This document shows positions 1-7,991 of a DNA stretch of 45,803 nt, in pieces; the stretch's first letter is position 1, and each line of letters begins with the position of its first letter. This DNA is from Sulfurovum sp. (lineage in GTDB: Bacteria; Campylobacterota; Campylobacteria; Campylobacterales; Sulfurovaceae): assembly GCA_023955225.1 (NCBI GenBank), contig JAGSGJ010000013.1, forward strand, positions 1-45,803, in the 5' to 3' direction. Below the pieces are notes generated by a model. The model had not been told where the DNA came from. It did not search any database and saw only the letters and a list, made by a program, of their open reading frames with translations. A program made the translations under genes and the position numbers.

Positions 1-1
1 A

Positions 2-874
2 GATGGTTCATCTTGGACTAAATCTGAAGCTAAAGGTTTTGAAACATTGACTGTGGCAGATGCATCTGCAAAAGCTGACGTGATCATGATCCTTCTTCCA
101 GATGAAAATCAAAAAGAGATCTATGAATCTGAAATTGAGCCAAATCTTAAAGAGGGTGCTACAATTGCATTTGGACATGGTTTTAACATCCACTACGGAA
201 GAGTAAATCCAAGAAAAGACATCAATGTTACAATGATCGCACCTAAAGCACCAGGACATACTGTACGTTCTGAGTTTGTAAGAGGTGGTGGTATCCCAGA
301 TCTTATCGCTGTTGGTCAAAACCCATCTGGTACAACTAAAGAGCTTGCTCTTTCTTATGCATCAGCTATCGGTGGTGGTAGAACTGCAATTATCGAAACA
401 ACTTTCAAAGACGAAACAGAAACAGATCTTTTCGGAGAACAAGCAGTACTATGTGGTGGAGCTGCTTCACTTGTACAAGCTGGTTTCGAAACTTTAACTG
501 AAGCTGGTTATGCTCCAGAACTTGCATACTTCGAATGTCTTCACGAGCTTAAGCTTATCGTTGACCTTATGTTCGAAGGTGGAATCGCTGACATGAGATA
601 CTCTATCTCAAACACAGCTGAGTATGGTGATTATGTTTCTGGTAAGAGAGTTATCAACGCTGAGTCAAAACAAGCGATGAAAGATATCTTAACTGAAATT
701 CAAGATGGTAGATTTGCTAAAGACTTCATCCTTGAAGGTCAAGCAGGTTACCCTCGTATGAATGCTGAGCGTACAAATGACAAAGAAAAACTTATCACTA
801 AAACTGGTAATAAACTTCGTGAAATGATGCCATGGATCTCTGCAGGTAAAATCGTAGACCAAGATACTAACTAA
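2..874 (+). CDS. ilvC: Ketol-acid reductoisomerase, 3' part (5' end outside window)
   Basis: Converts acetolactate or acetohydroxybutyrate to the dihydroxy acids in valine, leucine and isoleucine synthesis, using NADPH and Mg2+. The frame is open from base 2, so the gene begins upstream; about 290 of the usual 330-340 residues are present. Visible class I KARI motifs are DVIMILLPDE and FGHGFNIHYG in the Rossmann part, APKAPGHTVRSEF after it, and the acidic metal-binding region DLFGEQAVLCGG with the later FECLHELKLIVDLM helix. The missing part is the NADPH-binding start. A TTG at 47 lies inside the domain and is not a start. Family assignment is secure. Confidence 0.97.
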   Translation, partial: DGSSWTKSEAKGFETLTVADASAKADVIMILLPDENQKEIYESEIEPNLKEGATIAFGHGFNIHYGRVNPRKDINVTMIAPKAPGHTVRSEFVRGGGIPDLIAVGQNPSGTTKELALSYASAIGGGRTAIIETTFKDETETDLFGEQAVLCGGAASLVQAGFETLTEAGYAPELAYFECLHELKLIVDLMFEGGIADMRYSISNTAEYGDYVSGKRVINAESKQAMKDILTEIQDGRFAKDFILEGQAGYPRMNAERTNDKEKLITKTGNKLREMMPWISAGKIVDQDTN

Positions 875-889
875 TCTTTTTAGTTCTTT

Positions 890-914
890 GCACTCATCTT
901 TGAATGATGGGTGC
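890..914 (+). terminator. Possible terminator hairpin after ilvC
   Basis: A 9-bp stem (GCACTCATC with GATGGGTGC, one G-U pair) begins 15 bases after the ilvC stop. No U-tract follows, so it is at best a weak intrinsic terminator or an mRNA-stabilising hairpin. Confidence 0.3.
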
Positions 915-1035
915 GGTCAGCTACTACTCGTAGCCTCTCTTTCCCAAACATTCAAATCTAAGCACAAATCACTAAAAATCTTTCGTTAGTCTCATTTCCT
1001 TTTATCTTTTATACTCATTCTTAATGCTTCTTTGT

Positions 1036-1041
1036 TACAAT
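1036..1041 (+). promoter_or_regulatory. Candidate -10 box for the deacetylase gene
   Basis: TACAAT lies 28 bases before the chosen ATG at 1069 in a T-rich stretch without a clear -35 box, the usual look of sigma-70 promoters in Campylobacterota. Inferred from sequence only. Confidence 0.35.
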
Positions 1042-1068
1042 AGTTGAAATTTAAAACTAGTGGACTTT

Positions 1069-2166
1069 ATGGCAACACAACCCAAAAAAACTAATACGCA
1101 ATCTTCTAGCAAAAAAACACCGGGAAAAAAAAGAAGACGTAAAAAGAGCAGAAAAAGTTCTAATTTCAAAAAAAGTCTTTTTATTGTTTTAGGTGTATTT
1201 TTGATGATATCTATGGTCGCTTTTGGATATTTTTTGGGACAGAATGATATGCTTAATGGTCAAACGCCAATAGCACAGACCTATAAGACGTATAAACCAG
1301 AGAGTAAAAAGAAACTTTTAGAGGATCTGTCAAAAATACAAACAGAAAAACTCCAAGAAAAAAAAGAGTCTGTTAAAAAGAAAGTACCAAGGGTAGAAAA
1401 ACAAACGTCCACCAAGCCTTTACCTCAAGAAGAAGCAGAAGAAGAGAAGATAGTCAAAAAAGAAGAGGTAGCAAAGGTCACGATAGCCAAACATATTGCA
1501 TTGGCAGACAAGATGCAGAAGCCAAAGCTTGCGATCATCATCGATGATGTGTCAACGAGACGTCAGCTCAATAGCATACAGGCTACGGGCATCAAAATGA
1601 CACCATCCATATTTCCTCCGTCAGAGCGTTCCATGACTTCACATACATTAGCTACTGGACTGGAACATTATATGATTCACTTGCCGATGGAGTCTGGTAG
1701 TGCGCAGTTTAACAAACAGTACAAAACACTCATTACTACATTTAGTAAAGTACAGATCGAGGCTAGAGCAAAAGAACTGAGAGTACTTTTCCCTACTGCA
1801 CGTTATATTAACAACCATACAGGTTCTGTATTTACAGACGATTATAATGCGATGCAGACACTCTATACGGCACTTCGTAAAGAAGGTTTTGTCTTTCTCG
1901 ATAGTCGAACGATCGGTTCGACCAAAGTACCTAAGATAACAGAAGATTTTGGGGATGCCTATGTAGCAAGAGATGTTTTTATAGACAATGAACATAATGT
2001 GCCTTATATTCATAGACAGCTTCAAAAAGCAGTCAAGGTGGCGAAGAAAAGAGGCTATGCTATCGCTATAGGACATCCACACAAAATGACCATGAAAGCA
2101 CTCTCAAGTGCAGGAAGTATCTTCAACGATGTTGAACTGGTTTATATCGATGAACTCTATCAATAA
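1069..2166 (+). CDS. Divergent polysaccharide deacetylase family protein, membrane anchored
   Basis: A 366-residue protein. An Arg/Lys-rich cytoplasmic start is followed by one membrane segment (about residues 36-57) and a long charged, Lys/Glu-rich linker to about residue 150. A C-terminal domain then shows the divergent polysaccharide deacetylase (YibQ/DUF610) pattern: LAIIIDDVS, HLPMES, NNHTGS, FLDSRTIG and GHPHKMT. The domain would face the periplasm. The family resembles NodB-type carbohydrate esterases, but its substrate is not established. The frame also opens at a GTG at 1060; I prefer the ATG at 1069. It sits between ilvC and dprA, an order I recall from Campylobacter jejuni. Confidence 0.88.
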   Translation: MATQPKKTNTQSSSKKTPGKKRRRKKSRKSSNFKKSLFIVLGVFLMISMVAFGYFLGQNDMLNGQTPIAQTYKTYKPESKKKLLEDLSKIQTEKLQEKKESVKKKVPRVEKQTSTKPLPQEEAEEEKIVKKEEVAKVTIAKHIALADKMQKPKLAIIIDDVSTRRQLNSIQATGIKMTPSIFPPSERSMTSHTLATGLEHYMIHLPMESGSAQFNKQYKTLITTFSKVQIEARAKELRVLFPTARYINNHTGSVFTDDYNAMQTLYTALRKEGFVFLDSRTIGSTKVPKITEDFGDAYVARDVFIDNEHNVPYIHRQLQKAVKVAKKRGYAIAIGHPHKMTMKALSSAGSIFNDVELVYIDELYQ

Positions 2167-2304
2167 TATGCACCCCAAGGGCATTTCCTCCTTTCAGTCA
2201 GGGCACAATATGAATTGCCATACTCTTTTCAAAAGTATGACAATATGAAACATTTTTAATACTGGATATACCTCTATGATATCATAGGCCTAAAAAGGCA
2301 TCGT

Positions 2305-3081
2305 ATGAGTCAACTACTCACTCAGTATATACCCACTTTGGAGGGGATGAAAAAGTATCCTTCTACACTCTTTTATAAGGGTAACCTGGATCTACTGAAA
2401 CGTCCTAAAGTCTCTATCGTGGGTACAAGACGACCTTCAAACTACACACGACAGTGTACCTACACTCTTGCCAAGACTTTAGCCAAACGAGGCGTATGTG
2501 TGGTAAGCGGTGCAGCTATGGGAGTAGATACCATAGCACACGCTGGAGCAGGAGAAGAGAATACTATTGCAGTGGTGGCTAACGGACTGGATATACGCTA
2601 TCCAGCAGTCAATAAAAGTCTCATAGAAGGTATAGAGAACAAAGGACTTTTACTGAGCCAATTTAATGATGGTTTCAGGGCAACAGGATGGAGTTTTGTG
2701 GTACGAAATGAACTTGTCGTTGCGCTTGGAGATATATTGATTGTCACAGAAGCAGACCTCAATAGTGGTTCCATGCGTTCAGTGGAGTATGCTTTGAAGA
2801 TGGGTAAAGAGATATTTGTACTTCCTCAAAGACTCGATGAGAGTTCGGGCACGAACCAGTTGTTACATAACAAGCAGGCTACAGCCATACACGATATAGA
2901 AGCGTTTGCTTCTACTTTTGGACAGGTAGCACAAGAGGAGTTAGAAAAAGATGATTTCTTTTATTTTTGTCAAAAGACACCTACTTTTGATGAGAGTCTT
3001 AAAAAGTTTGGTGACAGGGTGTATGAAGCGGAACTTGAAGGGATCATCACGATACAAAATGGTATCGTGAGATTATCTTAG
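2305..3081 (+). CDS. dprA: DNA-processing protein DprA
   Basis: Loads RecA on incoming single-stranded DNA during natural transformation and protects that DNA. The Rossmann-like core is clear: KVSIVGTRRPSNYTRQ near residue 35, VVSGAAMGVDTIAH near 66-79, GLDIRYPAVN and NSGSMRSVEYAL near 155. At 258 residues it lacks an N-terminal SAM-like domain. It keeps a short tail (about 225-258) resembling the winged-helix/DML1 part of short DprA proteins. The gene follows the deacetylase after 138 bp. In relatives I recall ruvX directly downstream; here about 2.1 kb intervenes. Confidence 0.95.
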   Translation: MSQLLTQYIPTLEGMKKYPSTLFYKGNLDLLKRPKVSIVGTRRPSNYTRQCTYTLAKTLAKRGVCVVSGAAMGVDTIAHAGAGEENTIAVVANGLDIRYPAVNKSLIEGIENKGLLLSQFNDGFRATGWSFVVRNELVVALGDILIVTEADLNSGSMRSVEYALKMGKEIFVLPQRLDESSGTNQLLHNKQATAIHDIEAFASTFGQVAQEELEKDDFFYFCQKTPTFDESLKKFGDRVYEAELEGIITIQNGIVRLS

Positions 3082-3089
3082 TGACACAT

Positions 3090-3113
3090 ATCTCCCTGCA
3101 TGAAGAGGGAGAT
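3090..3113. terminator. Hairpin between convergent dprA and tlpA-like genes
   Basis: A perfect 8-bp stem, ATCTCCCT with AGGGAGAT, loop of 8, lies in the 45-bp gap between two convergent genes. No U-tract is present on either side. It is placed as a shared terminator would be, but the call is weak. Confidence 0.35.
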
Positions 3114-3126
3114 GGGATGAAAGAGA

Positions 3127-3660
3127 TTATTTTGTTGTTTTTGAAAGTTGTGTGATAAGTTCTTCGAGTGATGCTTCCGGAAGCATACCTGCTTGTACAA
3201 ATTGTACATCACCTTTAGTGTCCAGGGCTACCAAGAAAGGAATACTCCCTCTCCATTGTGCTCTTTGCTGGATATAATTGACCAATTCAGAAGCTTTTTC
3301 TTCAGCTACTACAATGTAGTTCATCCCTTTCTCTTTTGCAAACTTTTTGGTCTGCTCGTGATTGTAACCTTGTACTTCAATAGAGACGATAGCTAACTTA
3401 TTTTTATGTTTCTTTTGTAGCTTGATCAAGTGTGGGATTGACTCCAGGCAAGGAGGACATTTATGTCCAAAAAATTCTAAAAATATTACTTTTCCCTCGA
3501 GACCTTTTATGTTAAGTCCCTGTTCAGTACCTTTAACATCATAAGTCTTCCCCTTAATGTCTGTGATAGTCATTTCTGCTAGTGGTGTTTCATTTACTGC
3601 TGCTTGTGTATAGGTTAAGAGTGACAAGAGTAAAAGAGATGTTGACAAAAGTTTTTTCAT
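3127..3660 (-). CDS. TlpA/ResA-type secreted thioredoxin-like protein
   Basis: A 177-residue periplasmic thiol-disulfide protein. A Sec signal peptide covers about residues 1-20 (LLLLSLLTYTQA). The thioredoxin fold carries a CPPC active site at C68/C71 in FFGHKCPPC and a cis-Pro region in GSIPFLVALD. The AhpC/TSA-like framing (VIFLEFF, IVSIEVQGY) fits the TlpA/ResA group, which reduces apocytochromes or protects exported thiols. It is convergent with dprA. A TATAAT lies upstream on this strand at 3690-3695. With the GH3 gene it forms a block between dprA and ruvX. The exact partner cannot be told from sequence. Confidence 0.88.
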   Translation of the reverse strand: MKKLLSTSLLLLSLLTYTQAAVNETPLAEMTITDIKGKTYDVKGTEQGLNIKGLEGKVIFLEFFGHKCPPCLESIPHLIKLQKKHKNKLAIVSIEVQGYNHEQTKKFAKEKGMNYIVVAEEKASELVNYIQQRAQWRGSIPFLVALDTKGDVQFVQAGMLPEASLEELITQLSKTTK

Positions 3661-3689
3661 AAAATAAGCCTTTATATATGGTTTTGTAA

Positions 3690-3695
3690 ATTATA
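3690..3695 (-). promoter_or_regulatory. Candidate -10 box for the tlpA-like gene
   Basis: TATAAT on the minus strand, 30 bases before the start codon, with a ribosome-binding AAGG about 9 bases before the ATG. Confidence 0.45.
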
Positions 3696-3743
3696 CACTA
3701 TGAAGATGTAAAAATTGTGTAATTGGTCTAAATTATGTAAAAG

Positions 3744-3884
3744 ATTTTTTCAAAGAGCATCATTAGGAAGTAAAAGGGAGGGAAAAATGATGTTAAAAAT
3801 AGACCCAAATTAAAATAAAAGGGAGACTCAGATCTATTTTTTGATGCTCTTATGAAATGATTATAATAGTATAAGGTTAACTGA
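3744..3884 (+). ncRNA. Candidate structured RNA element, copy 1 of a tandem pair
   Basis: A closing stem pairs 3753-3761 with 3843-3851 (AAGAGCATC with GATGCTCTT, perfect). Inside, 3795-3803 pairs perfectly with 3833-3841. The purine-rich interior carries two TAAAAGGGAG motifs, at 3771-3780 and 3816-3825, the second in the loop of the inner helix. CATCATT at 3758-3764 can also pair with AATGATG, which would compete with the closing stem. Downstream come TATAAT (3862-3867) and TAAGGTTAAC, both with counterparts in copy 2. No protein frame of note runs through it. Strand is chosen because the G-rich loops lie on plus; it matches no RNA family I know. Confidence 0.5.
3862..3867 (+). promoter_or_regulatory. 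Candidate -10 box between the two RNA elements
   Basis: TATAAT sits just after copy 1 and about 77 bases before the closing stem of copy 2. It could start a transcript carrying copy 2. The equivalent place after copy 2 reads TCTAAT. Confidence 0.35.
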
Positions 3885-3934
3885 ACACTAATAGAAGATA
3901 AAGTTATAAATAAAAGAGGTAAAAAGTGGTTGAA

Positions 3935-4077
3935 AAGTTTTCAAAGAGCATCTTTGGGACAAAAGAAGGAAAATGTTTTTAAAAGGAGTCCTAAAATATT
4001 TTATAAAAGGGAGGGGGATATTTTAGGTGCCCCAGATGCTCTTGTAAGTGTAGTCTAATACACTAAGGTTAACCGTA
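3935..4077 (+). ncRNA. Candidate structured RNA element, copy 2 of a tandem pair
   Basis: The same 9-bp closing stem as copy 1 pairs 3944-3952 with 4035-4043. The inner helix is again 8 bp but with different bases (3992-3999 with 4018-4025), so pairing is kept while sequence changes. A further helix TGGGAC/GTCCTA forms on the 5' side. TAAAAGGAG (3980-3988) and TAAAAGGGAG (4004-4013) lie in predicted loops. After the closing stem come a 6-bp hairpin (AGTGTA/TACACT) and TAAGGTTAAC, as after copy 1. Copies start 191 bp apart. It ends upstream of a separate TATAAT for the glycosidase gene, so it need not be part of that mRNA. Confidence 0.5.
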
Positions 4078-4099
4078 TACAAATAAAGAGTAGTTACAC

Positions 4100-4105
4100 T
4101 ATAAT
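4100..4105 (+). promoter_or_regulatory. Candidate -10 box for the GH3 glycosidase gene
   Basis: TATAAT, 27 bases before the ATG at 4132, with an AAAGGA ribosome-binding site about 9 bases before the start. Confidence 0.5.
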
Positions 4106-4131
4106 ATTGAGATTAGATAAAGGATATTTTT

Positions 4132-5220
4132 ATGGTAAAAAAAGTTTTATTAGTGGGCCTGTTTTTATTTACGCAAGTATGTGCACAAGAGTTAACACTT
4201 GAGAAAAGAATAGGTCAAATGCTTATGGTAGGTTTTCATGGTACTCAGGCAACTAAAGAGAGCCAAATATGTAAAGACATACAACACTATAATCTTGGAG
4301 CGGTGATTTTATTTGACTATAATCCGGTGGATAAAAATAAACCAAAGAATATTGCTACGAAAAAACAATTAGCCAGCTTGACCAAAGAATTACAGGTATG
4401 CAACGGGGATGGGAAATTACTCATTGCTGTAGATCAAGAGGGAGGGAAGGTTCAAAGACTTAAAAGTAAATACGGTTTTTATGGGAAGTTCCCTAAAGCC
4501 TCTGACGTGATCAAAATGGATCAAAGTAAAATAAAAGAAACCTATACAAAAATGAGTCAAGAACTTAAGAGTGTAGGGATCAATTACGATCTTGCACCTG
4601 TAGTGGATCTGGATATCAATATGAAAAACCATGTCATTCACGGCTTAGGTCGCTCATTTGGTAAAGATCCTAAAGTGGTAGCAGAGTATGCCTCAACCTT
4701 CATCGATGCGATGCATAGCAATGGCGTCCTTACTTCTATTAAACATTTTCCTGGGCACGGTTCTTCGGTAGGAGACACACATAAAGGCTTTGTTGATGTT
4801 ACGAACCTTTGGCAAAAAGTAGAGTTAGAACCCTATAGACTTCTGAAAGACAAGGCAGACACTGTCATGGTCGCCCATGTTTTTAACAAAAAAATAGATG
4901 ATAAACACCCCGCAAGTCTTTCTTACGAGACGATTACAAAGATGTTACGCGGGAAACTAGGCTACCATGGTGTGGTCATAACAGATGACCTTCAGATGGG
5001 TGCGATCAGTAAAAAGTATGGGTTGAAAAATACACTTAAACTGGCGATTAATGCAGGAGATGACATCTTGCTGATAGGTAACCAGCTTGATCCTAAAAAA
5101 TCTGTCAGTACAAAAAAATTGGTCGACACCATAGTGACATTGGTCAAAAGTGGAGAGGTGACAGAGGAGAGTATCAATAAGGCATATAAAAGAATTCAGG
5201 GATTAAAGAAAAAACTCTAA
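4132..5220 (+). CDS. Secreted glycoside hydrolase family 3 (NagZ-like beta-N-acetylhexosaminidase)
   Basis: A 362-residue protein with an N-terminal signal peptide (KKVLLVGLFLFTQVCAQ). A single GH3 N-terminal TIM-barrel domain follows. KHFPGHG near residue 204 precedes SSVGDTH, the Asp-His acid/base dyad typical of NagZ-type enzymes. GVVITDDLQMG near 282-290 carries the nucleophile Asp. NagZ removes N-acetylglucosamine from peptidoglycan fragments. A secreted, single-domain form could trim cell-wall material in the periplasm or outside; this is inference. It is convergent with ruvX with only four bases between stop codons, and lies just downstream of the tandem RNA-like elements. Confidence 0.9.
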   Translation: MVKKVLLVGLFLFTQVCAQELTLEKRIGQMLMVGFHGTQATKESQICKDIQHYNLGAVILFDYNPVDKNKPKNIATKKQLASLTKELQVCNGDGKLLIAVDQEGGKVQRLKSKYGFYGKFPKASDVIKMDQSKIKETYTKMSQELKSVGINYDLAPVVDLDINMKNHVIHGLGRSFGKDPKVVAEYASTFIDAMHSNGVLTSIKHFPGHGSSVGDTHKGFVDVTNLWQKVELEPYRLLKDKADTVMVAHVFNKKIDDKHPASLSYETITKMLRGKLGYHGVVITDDLQMGAISKKYGLKNTLKLAINAGDDILLIGNQLDPKKSVSTKKLVDTIVTLVKSGEVTEESINKAYKRIQGLKKKL

Positions 5221-5224
5221 TTGT

Positions 5225-5611
5225 TTATTGCCCCAGCCATCGTTCCAAGATGATCTTTGCAGCGATGGAATCGATCTTCCCATCTTTTTTGTGTTTAAAG
5301 ACACCCATCGTTAGTTCTTTGGCTTCAATGCTTGAACTCTGTTCATCTTGATAGGCTACTTCTATCTTCAGGTCAAGCAGTGAAACAAAATGTTTGATAC
5401 GTCTTTCCATCTCTTCGGAACTCTCAGCATCTTTTGGCAGACCTACAATGAGTTTTTCTATCTCCCACTCTTCTAAAAAAGTCTTGACATCTCTTGCAGC
5501 TTGATTACGGTTTTTTCGCAGGATGGCATTTTGAGGCATAACGATATTACCATCAAGGCAAATCGCTACGCCTATACGTTTAAGTCCTACATCTATACTG
5601 GCTAATTTCAT
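5225..5611 (-). CDS. ruvX: Putative Holliday junction resolvase / pre-16S rRNA nuclease RuvX (YqgF)
   Basis: A 128-residue RNase H-like nuclease, normal length for the family. Acidic residues are in place: D7 in SIDVGLKRIG, the GLPKDAES segment, DEQSSS in the middle and the last Asp in KDGKIDSIAAKIIL. YqgF proteins process the 5' end of 16S rRNA in E. coli and have been proposed to resolve recombination junctions. In Campylobacter the gene follows dprA on the same strand, as I recall. Here it is reversed and about 2.1 kb away. Confidence 0.93.
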   Translation of the reverse strand: MKLASIDVGLKRIGVAICLDGNIVMPQNAILRKNRNQAARDVKTFLEEWEIEKLIVGLPKDAESSEEMERRIKHFVSLLDLKIEVAYQDEQSSSIEAKELTMGVFKHKKDGKIDSIAAKIILERWLGQ

Positions 5612-5817
5612 AGTGAAATTGTACCTAAACTTTTATCATCTTCTCTAATCTCTTAAGATATTATATATGTATAAAAACTATCATGTCCAGCCTTAGTTGG
5701 AACAACTATAAAATATTATACTTTTAAATAAGTAAAAAAATAAAATCCTTCGATAGAATTGTACTAGGGAAATGTCAGCATGGAGAATCTTCAATTATGA
5801 CAATAAGGTAGTATCGT

Positions 5818-7977
5818 ATGTATTTTAATAAAATAAGTATGGCCGTTATAGGCTTAAGTAGTATGGGTTATGCAGAAGCAAGTGCCGCTACAAGTGTAGA
5901 AACTTTCTGGATATGGGTTGCTCTTTTCGCCTTGGGAATAGTGGGGATAGCCATCTTATTTATCACATCTCATCAAACACAGAAGATGCAACAGTTACAC
6001 CAGTCCATGTTTGACAAACAGTTGGAGATGGAAAAAAATCAAAATCTCTTACTTACCAACATGAGCGAAAATATACATGATATTGCGAAACAGGCACTTG
6101 AAAAAAGTCATCAACTCTCCAAACCATTTAAAAATAAAGATGAAATTTTAACAAACGTTGAAAATAGACTTTTAGATGTAACCAATGATCTCATAGATTT
6201 TCTCAGATTAAAATCAAAAAAGGTTGAGATAGTCAATGAAACGTTTAATATTAATAACGTATTGAATGAATTGTCAGGCTCTATCTGTTCCCAATTTTCG
6301 GGAAGTCAGATTGAACTTATTTTTGATATAGACAAAAATGTACCACGGCGTTTAGTAGGAGATTCTCTGCATTTAGGGCAAACACTCAAAAGTATACTTG
6401 AGCATATTATGGGACAAGTAGATCTGGATGAGGTCAAATTAGAGATATCCATGTTTGATACTTTTGAAGAACAAGTGGAACTACAATTTCAGTTTTCTGA
6501 TACGGGTAGAGGGCTTACCTCTGAAGAATTAGAGGATCTGTTTGTACCGTATTATGATGAAGAGACAGGCACATATGTGGGGCTTGGTCTTTTTGTTGCA
6601 CATGAGTTAGTTAATATGATGGAGGGTAAACTTTCTGTACAAAGTATCGAAGGAAAAGGGAGCACCTTCACACTTTCCTTACCTTTTAATGTAGTGGAAA
6701 AAGAAAATCAGAGAAAGTATAGGTTACCGGAAAAAGTACTGATAGAGAAAAAAGTTTTTATTGTGGATACGAATTATAATTCAGCATTGGCTGTCAAAAA
6801 AATGTTCGCATATTTCAGACATGAAGTAACGGTGCTCTCGCAAGAGGCCTTTATGAATAATATTCCTAATTTAACACCTTTTGATATCGTTGTTTTACAT
6901 GAAAGTCTCTTTAATGTCAGATTAGTTGAATATCTCAATAAAATTAAGATGGGCAAAGAACTTAAAGTGGTAGCACTCAATTCATTACTTTACTCCAATG
7001 AAAATAGTTCTGTGAATGAAATCATAGATGCCCACCTCTTTAAACCATTAAATCAAGAACGTGTTTTTGAAATGATCGTGAATATGTATGATATCAAGGT
7101 ACCTTCATATAAGGAAGAAGAGTCAAAGGATGAAGCGAAACATGTACAAACACACAGAAGAAATATTATTGAAACAAAAGGTGTCACGAGAAATTCTTTT
7201 AAAGATTTTTCTGGAAAAAACATCCTTATCGTAGAAGACAACATTATTAACCAGAAAGTACTTATGAGCTTATTGCAGCCTTCAGGTATAGGTATTAGTA
7301 TTGCAAATAATGGACAAGAAGCCGTTAATCTTGTTAAGGAGAGTAAGGTTCAATTTGATTTAGTGCTTATGGATATCAATATGCCTATTATGGATGGATA
7401 TACGGCTACACAGATGATACGGCTTGACAGTAAGTTTGATGCCTTGCCTATAGTTGCATTTACTGCATTGGTCTTGGACAGTGAAATACAAAAGATGTTC
7501 AACTGTGGTATTAATGCATTTTTAGCCAAACCACTCAATATAGGTAAGCTATACACAGCACTTGATATATATCTCGATGATACATCCACAGTTGCATCTG
7601 AGAAAAAAGAAGTCGAATCTAAAGAGGTAATTGGCTATCAGGGGATCAATATCGACAATGGTATCAAGCATGCCAATAACAGTGAAGCACTCTATCTTCA
7701 AGTACTGAAAGAATTTAGTACAGCGTATGGTACAAGTGATGAAATTTTTGCCAAATTGATAAAGGAACATCGATATGAACAGGTAAAGATGTTATGTGTA
7801 GATATGAGAGGTTTAACTGGAACAATCGGTGCAGAGGATATGCATATTTTGATAAATGAGATACTTCAGCAGATCCTTTACAAGAAATATGAATTACTCA
7901 TCAATTATAATGAAAAGTATAAATTTGAGATACAAATATTAAATCGTTCTATCGGGAAGTATATTGCTGCAGCTTGA
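5818..7977 (+). CDS. Hybrid sensor kinase-like protein with degenerate kinase, REC1 and Hpt domains
   Basis: 719 residues: membrane segment (about 27-50), HisKA-like helix pair (70-150), HATPase-like domain (165-292), REC1 (310-425), REC2 (467-585) and an Hpt-like tail (606-719). Catalytic positions are mostly lost. In the NMSHE-like box the His is Glu84 (NMSENIHDI), though H87 is nearby. The N-box Asn is His196. REC1 has His361 for the phospho-Asp and Asn388 for the Thr. In the Hpt region VDMRGLTGTIGA lacks the His. The ATP-lid motifs DTGRG and GLGL remain. REC2 is intact (VEDN, D519, T549, K571). It may be a scaffold or receiver rather than a kinase. AAGG precedes the ATG. Confidence 0.85.
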   Translation: MYFNKISMAVIGLSSMGYAEASAATSVETFWIWVALFALGIVGIAILFITSHQTQKMQQLHQSMFDKQLEMEKNQNLLLTNMSENIHDIAKQALEKSHQLSKPFKNKDEILTNVENRLLDVTNDLIDFLRLKSKKVEIVNETFNINNVLNELSGSICSQFSGSQIELIFDIDKNVPRRLVGDSLHLGQTLKSILEHIMGQVDLDEVKLEISMFDTFEEQVELQFQFSDTGRGLTSEELEDLFVPYYDEETGTYVGLGLFVAHELVNMMEGKLSVQSIEGKGSTFTLSLPFNVVEKENQRKYRLPEKVLIEKKVFIVDTNYNSALAVKKMFAYFRHEVTVLSQEAFMNNIPNLTPFDIVVLHESLFNVRLVEYLNKIKMGKELKVVALNSLLYSNENSSVNEIIDAHLFKPLNQERVFEMIVNMYDIKVPSYKEEESKDEAKHVQTHRRNIIETKGVTRNSFKDFSGKNILIVEDNIINQKVLMSLLQPSGIGISIANNGQEAVNLVKESKVQFDLVLMDINMPIMDGYTATQMIRLDSKFDALPIVAFTALVLDSEIQKMFNCGINAFLAKPLNIGKLYTALDIYLDDTSTVASEKKEVESKEVIGYQGINIDNGIKHANNSEALYLQVLKEFSTAYGTSDEIFAKLIKEHRYEQVKMLCVDMRGLTGTIGAEDMHILINEILQQILYKKYELLINYNEKYKFEIQILNRSIGKYIAAA

Positions 7978-7991
7978 TAGCTTTTGCTCGA

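Noticed and set aside
47..874. ilvC starting at the TTG at 47
   Set aside because: The frame is open from base 2 with sensible KARI sequence, so the true start is outside the window.
3744..4077. Tandem known riboswitch (c-di-GMP, glycine, purine, SAM) before the GH3 gene
   Set aside because: None of the conserved cores of these classes is visible, and a separate -10 box lies between the elements and the gene.
3744..4077. Integron attC sites or insertion-sequence ends
   Set aside because: GTTAAC occurs after each element but the attC core pair is absent; there is no transposase or integrase nearby.
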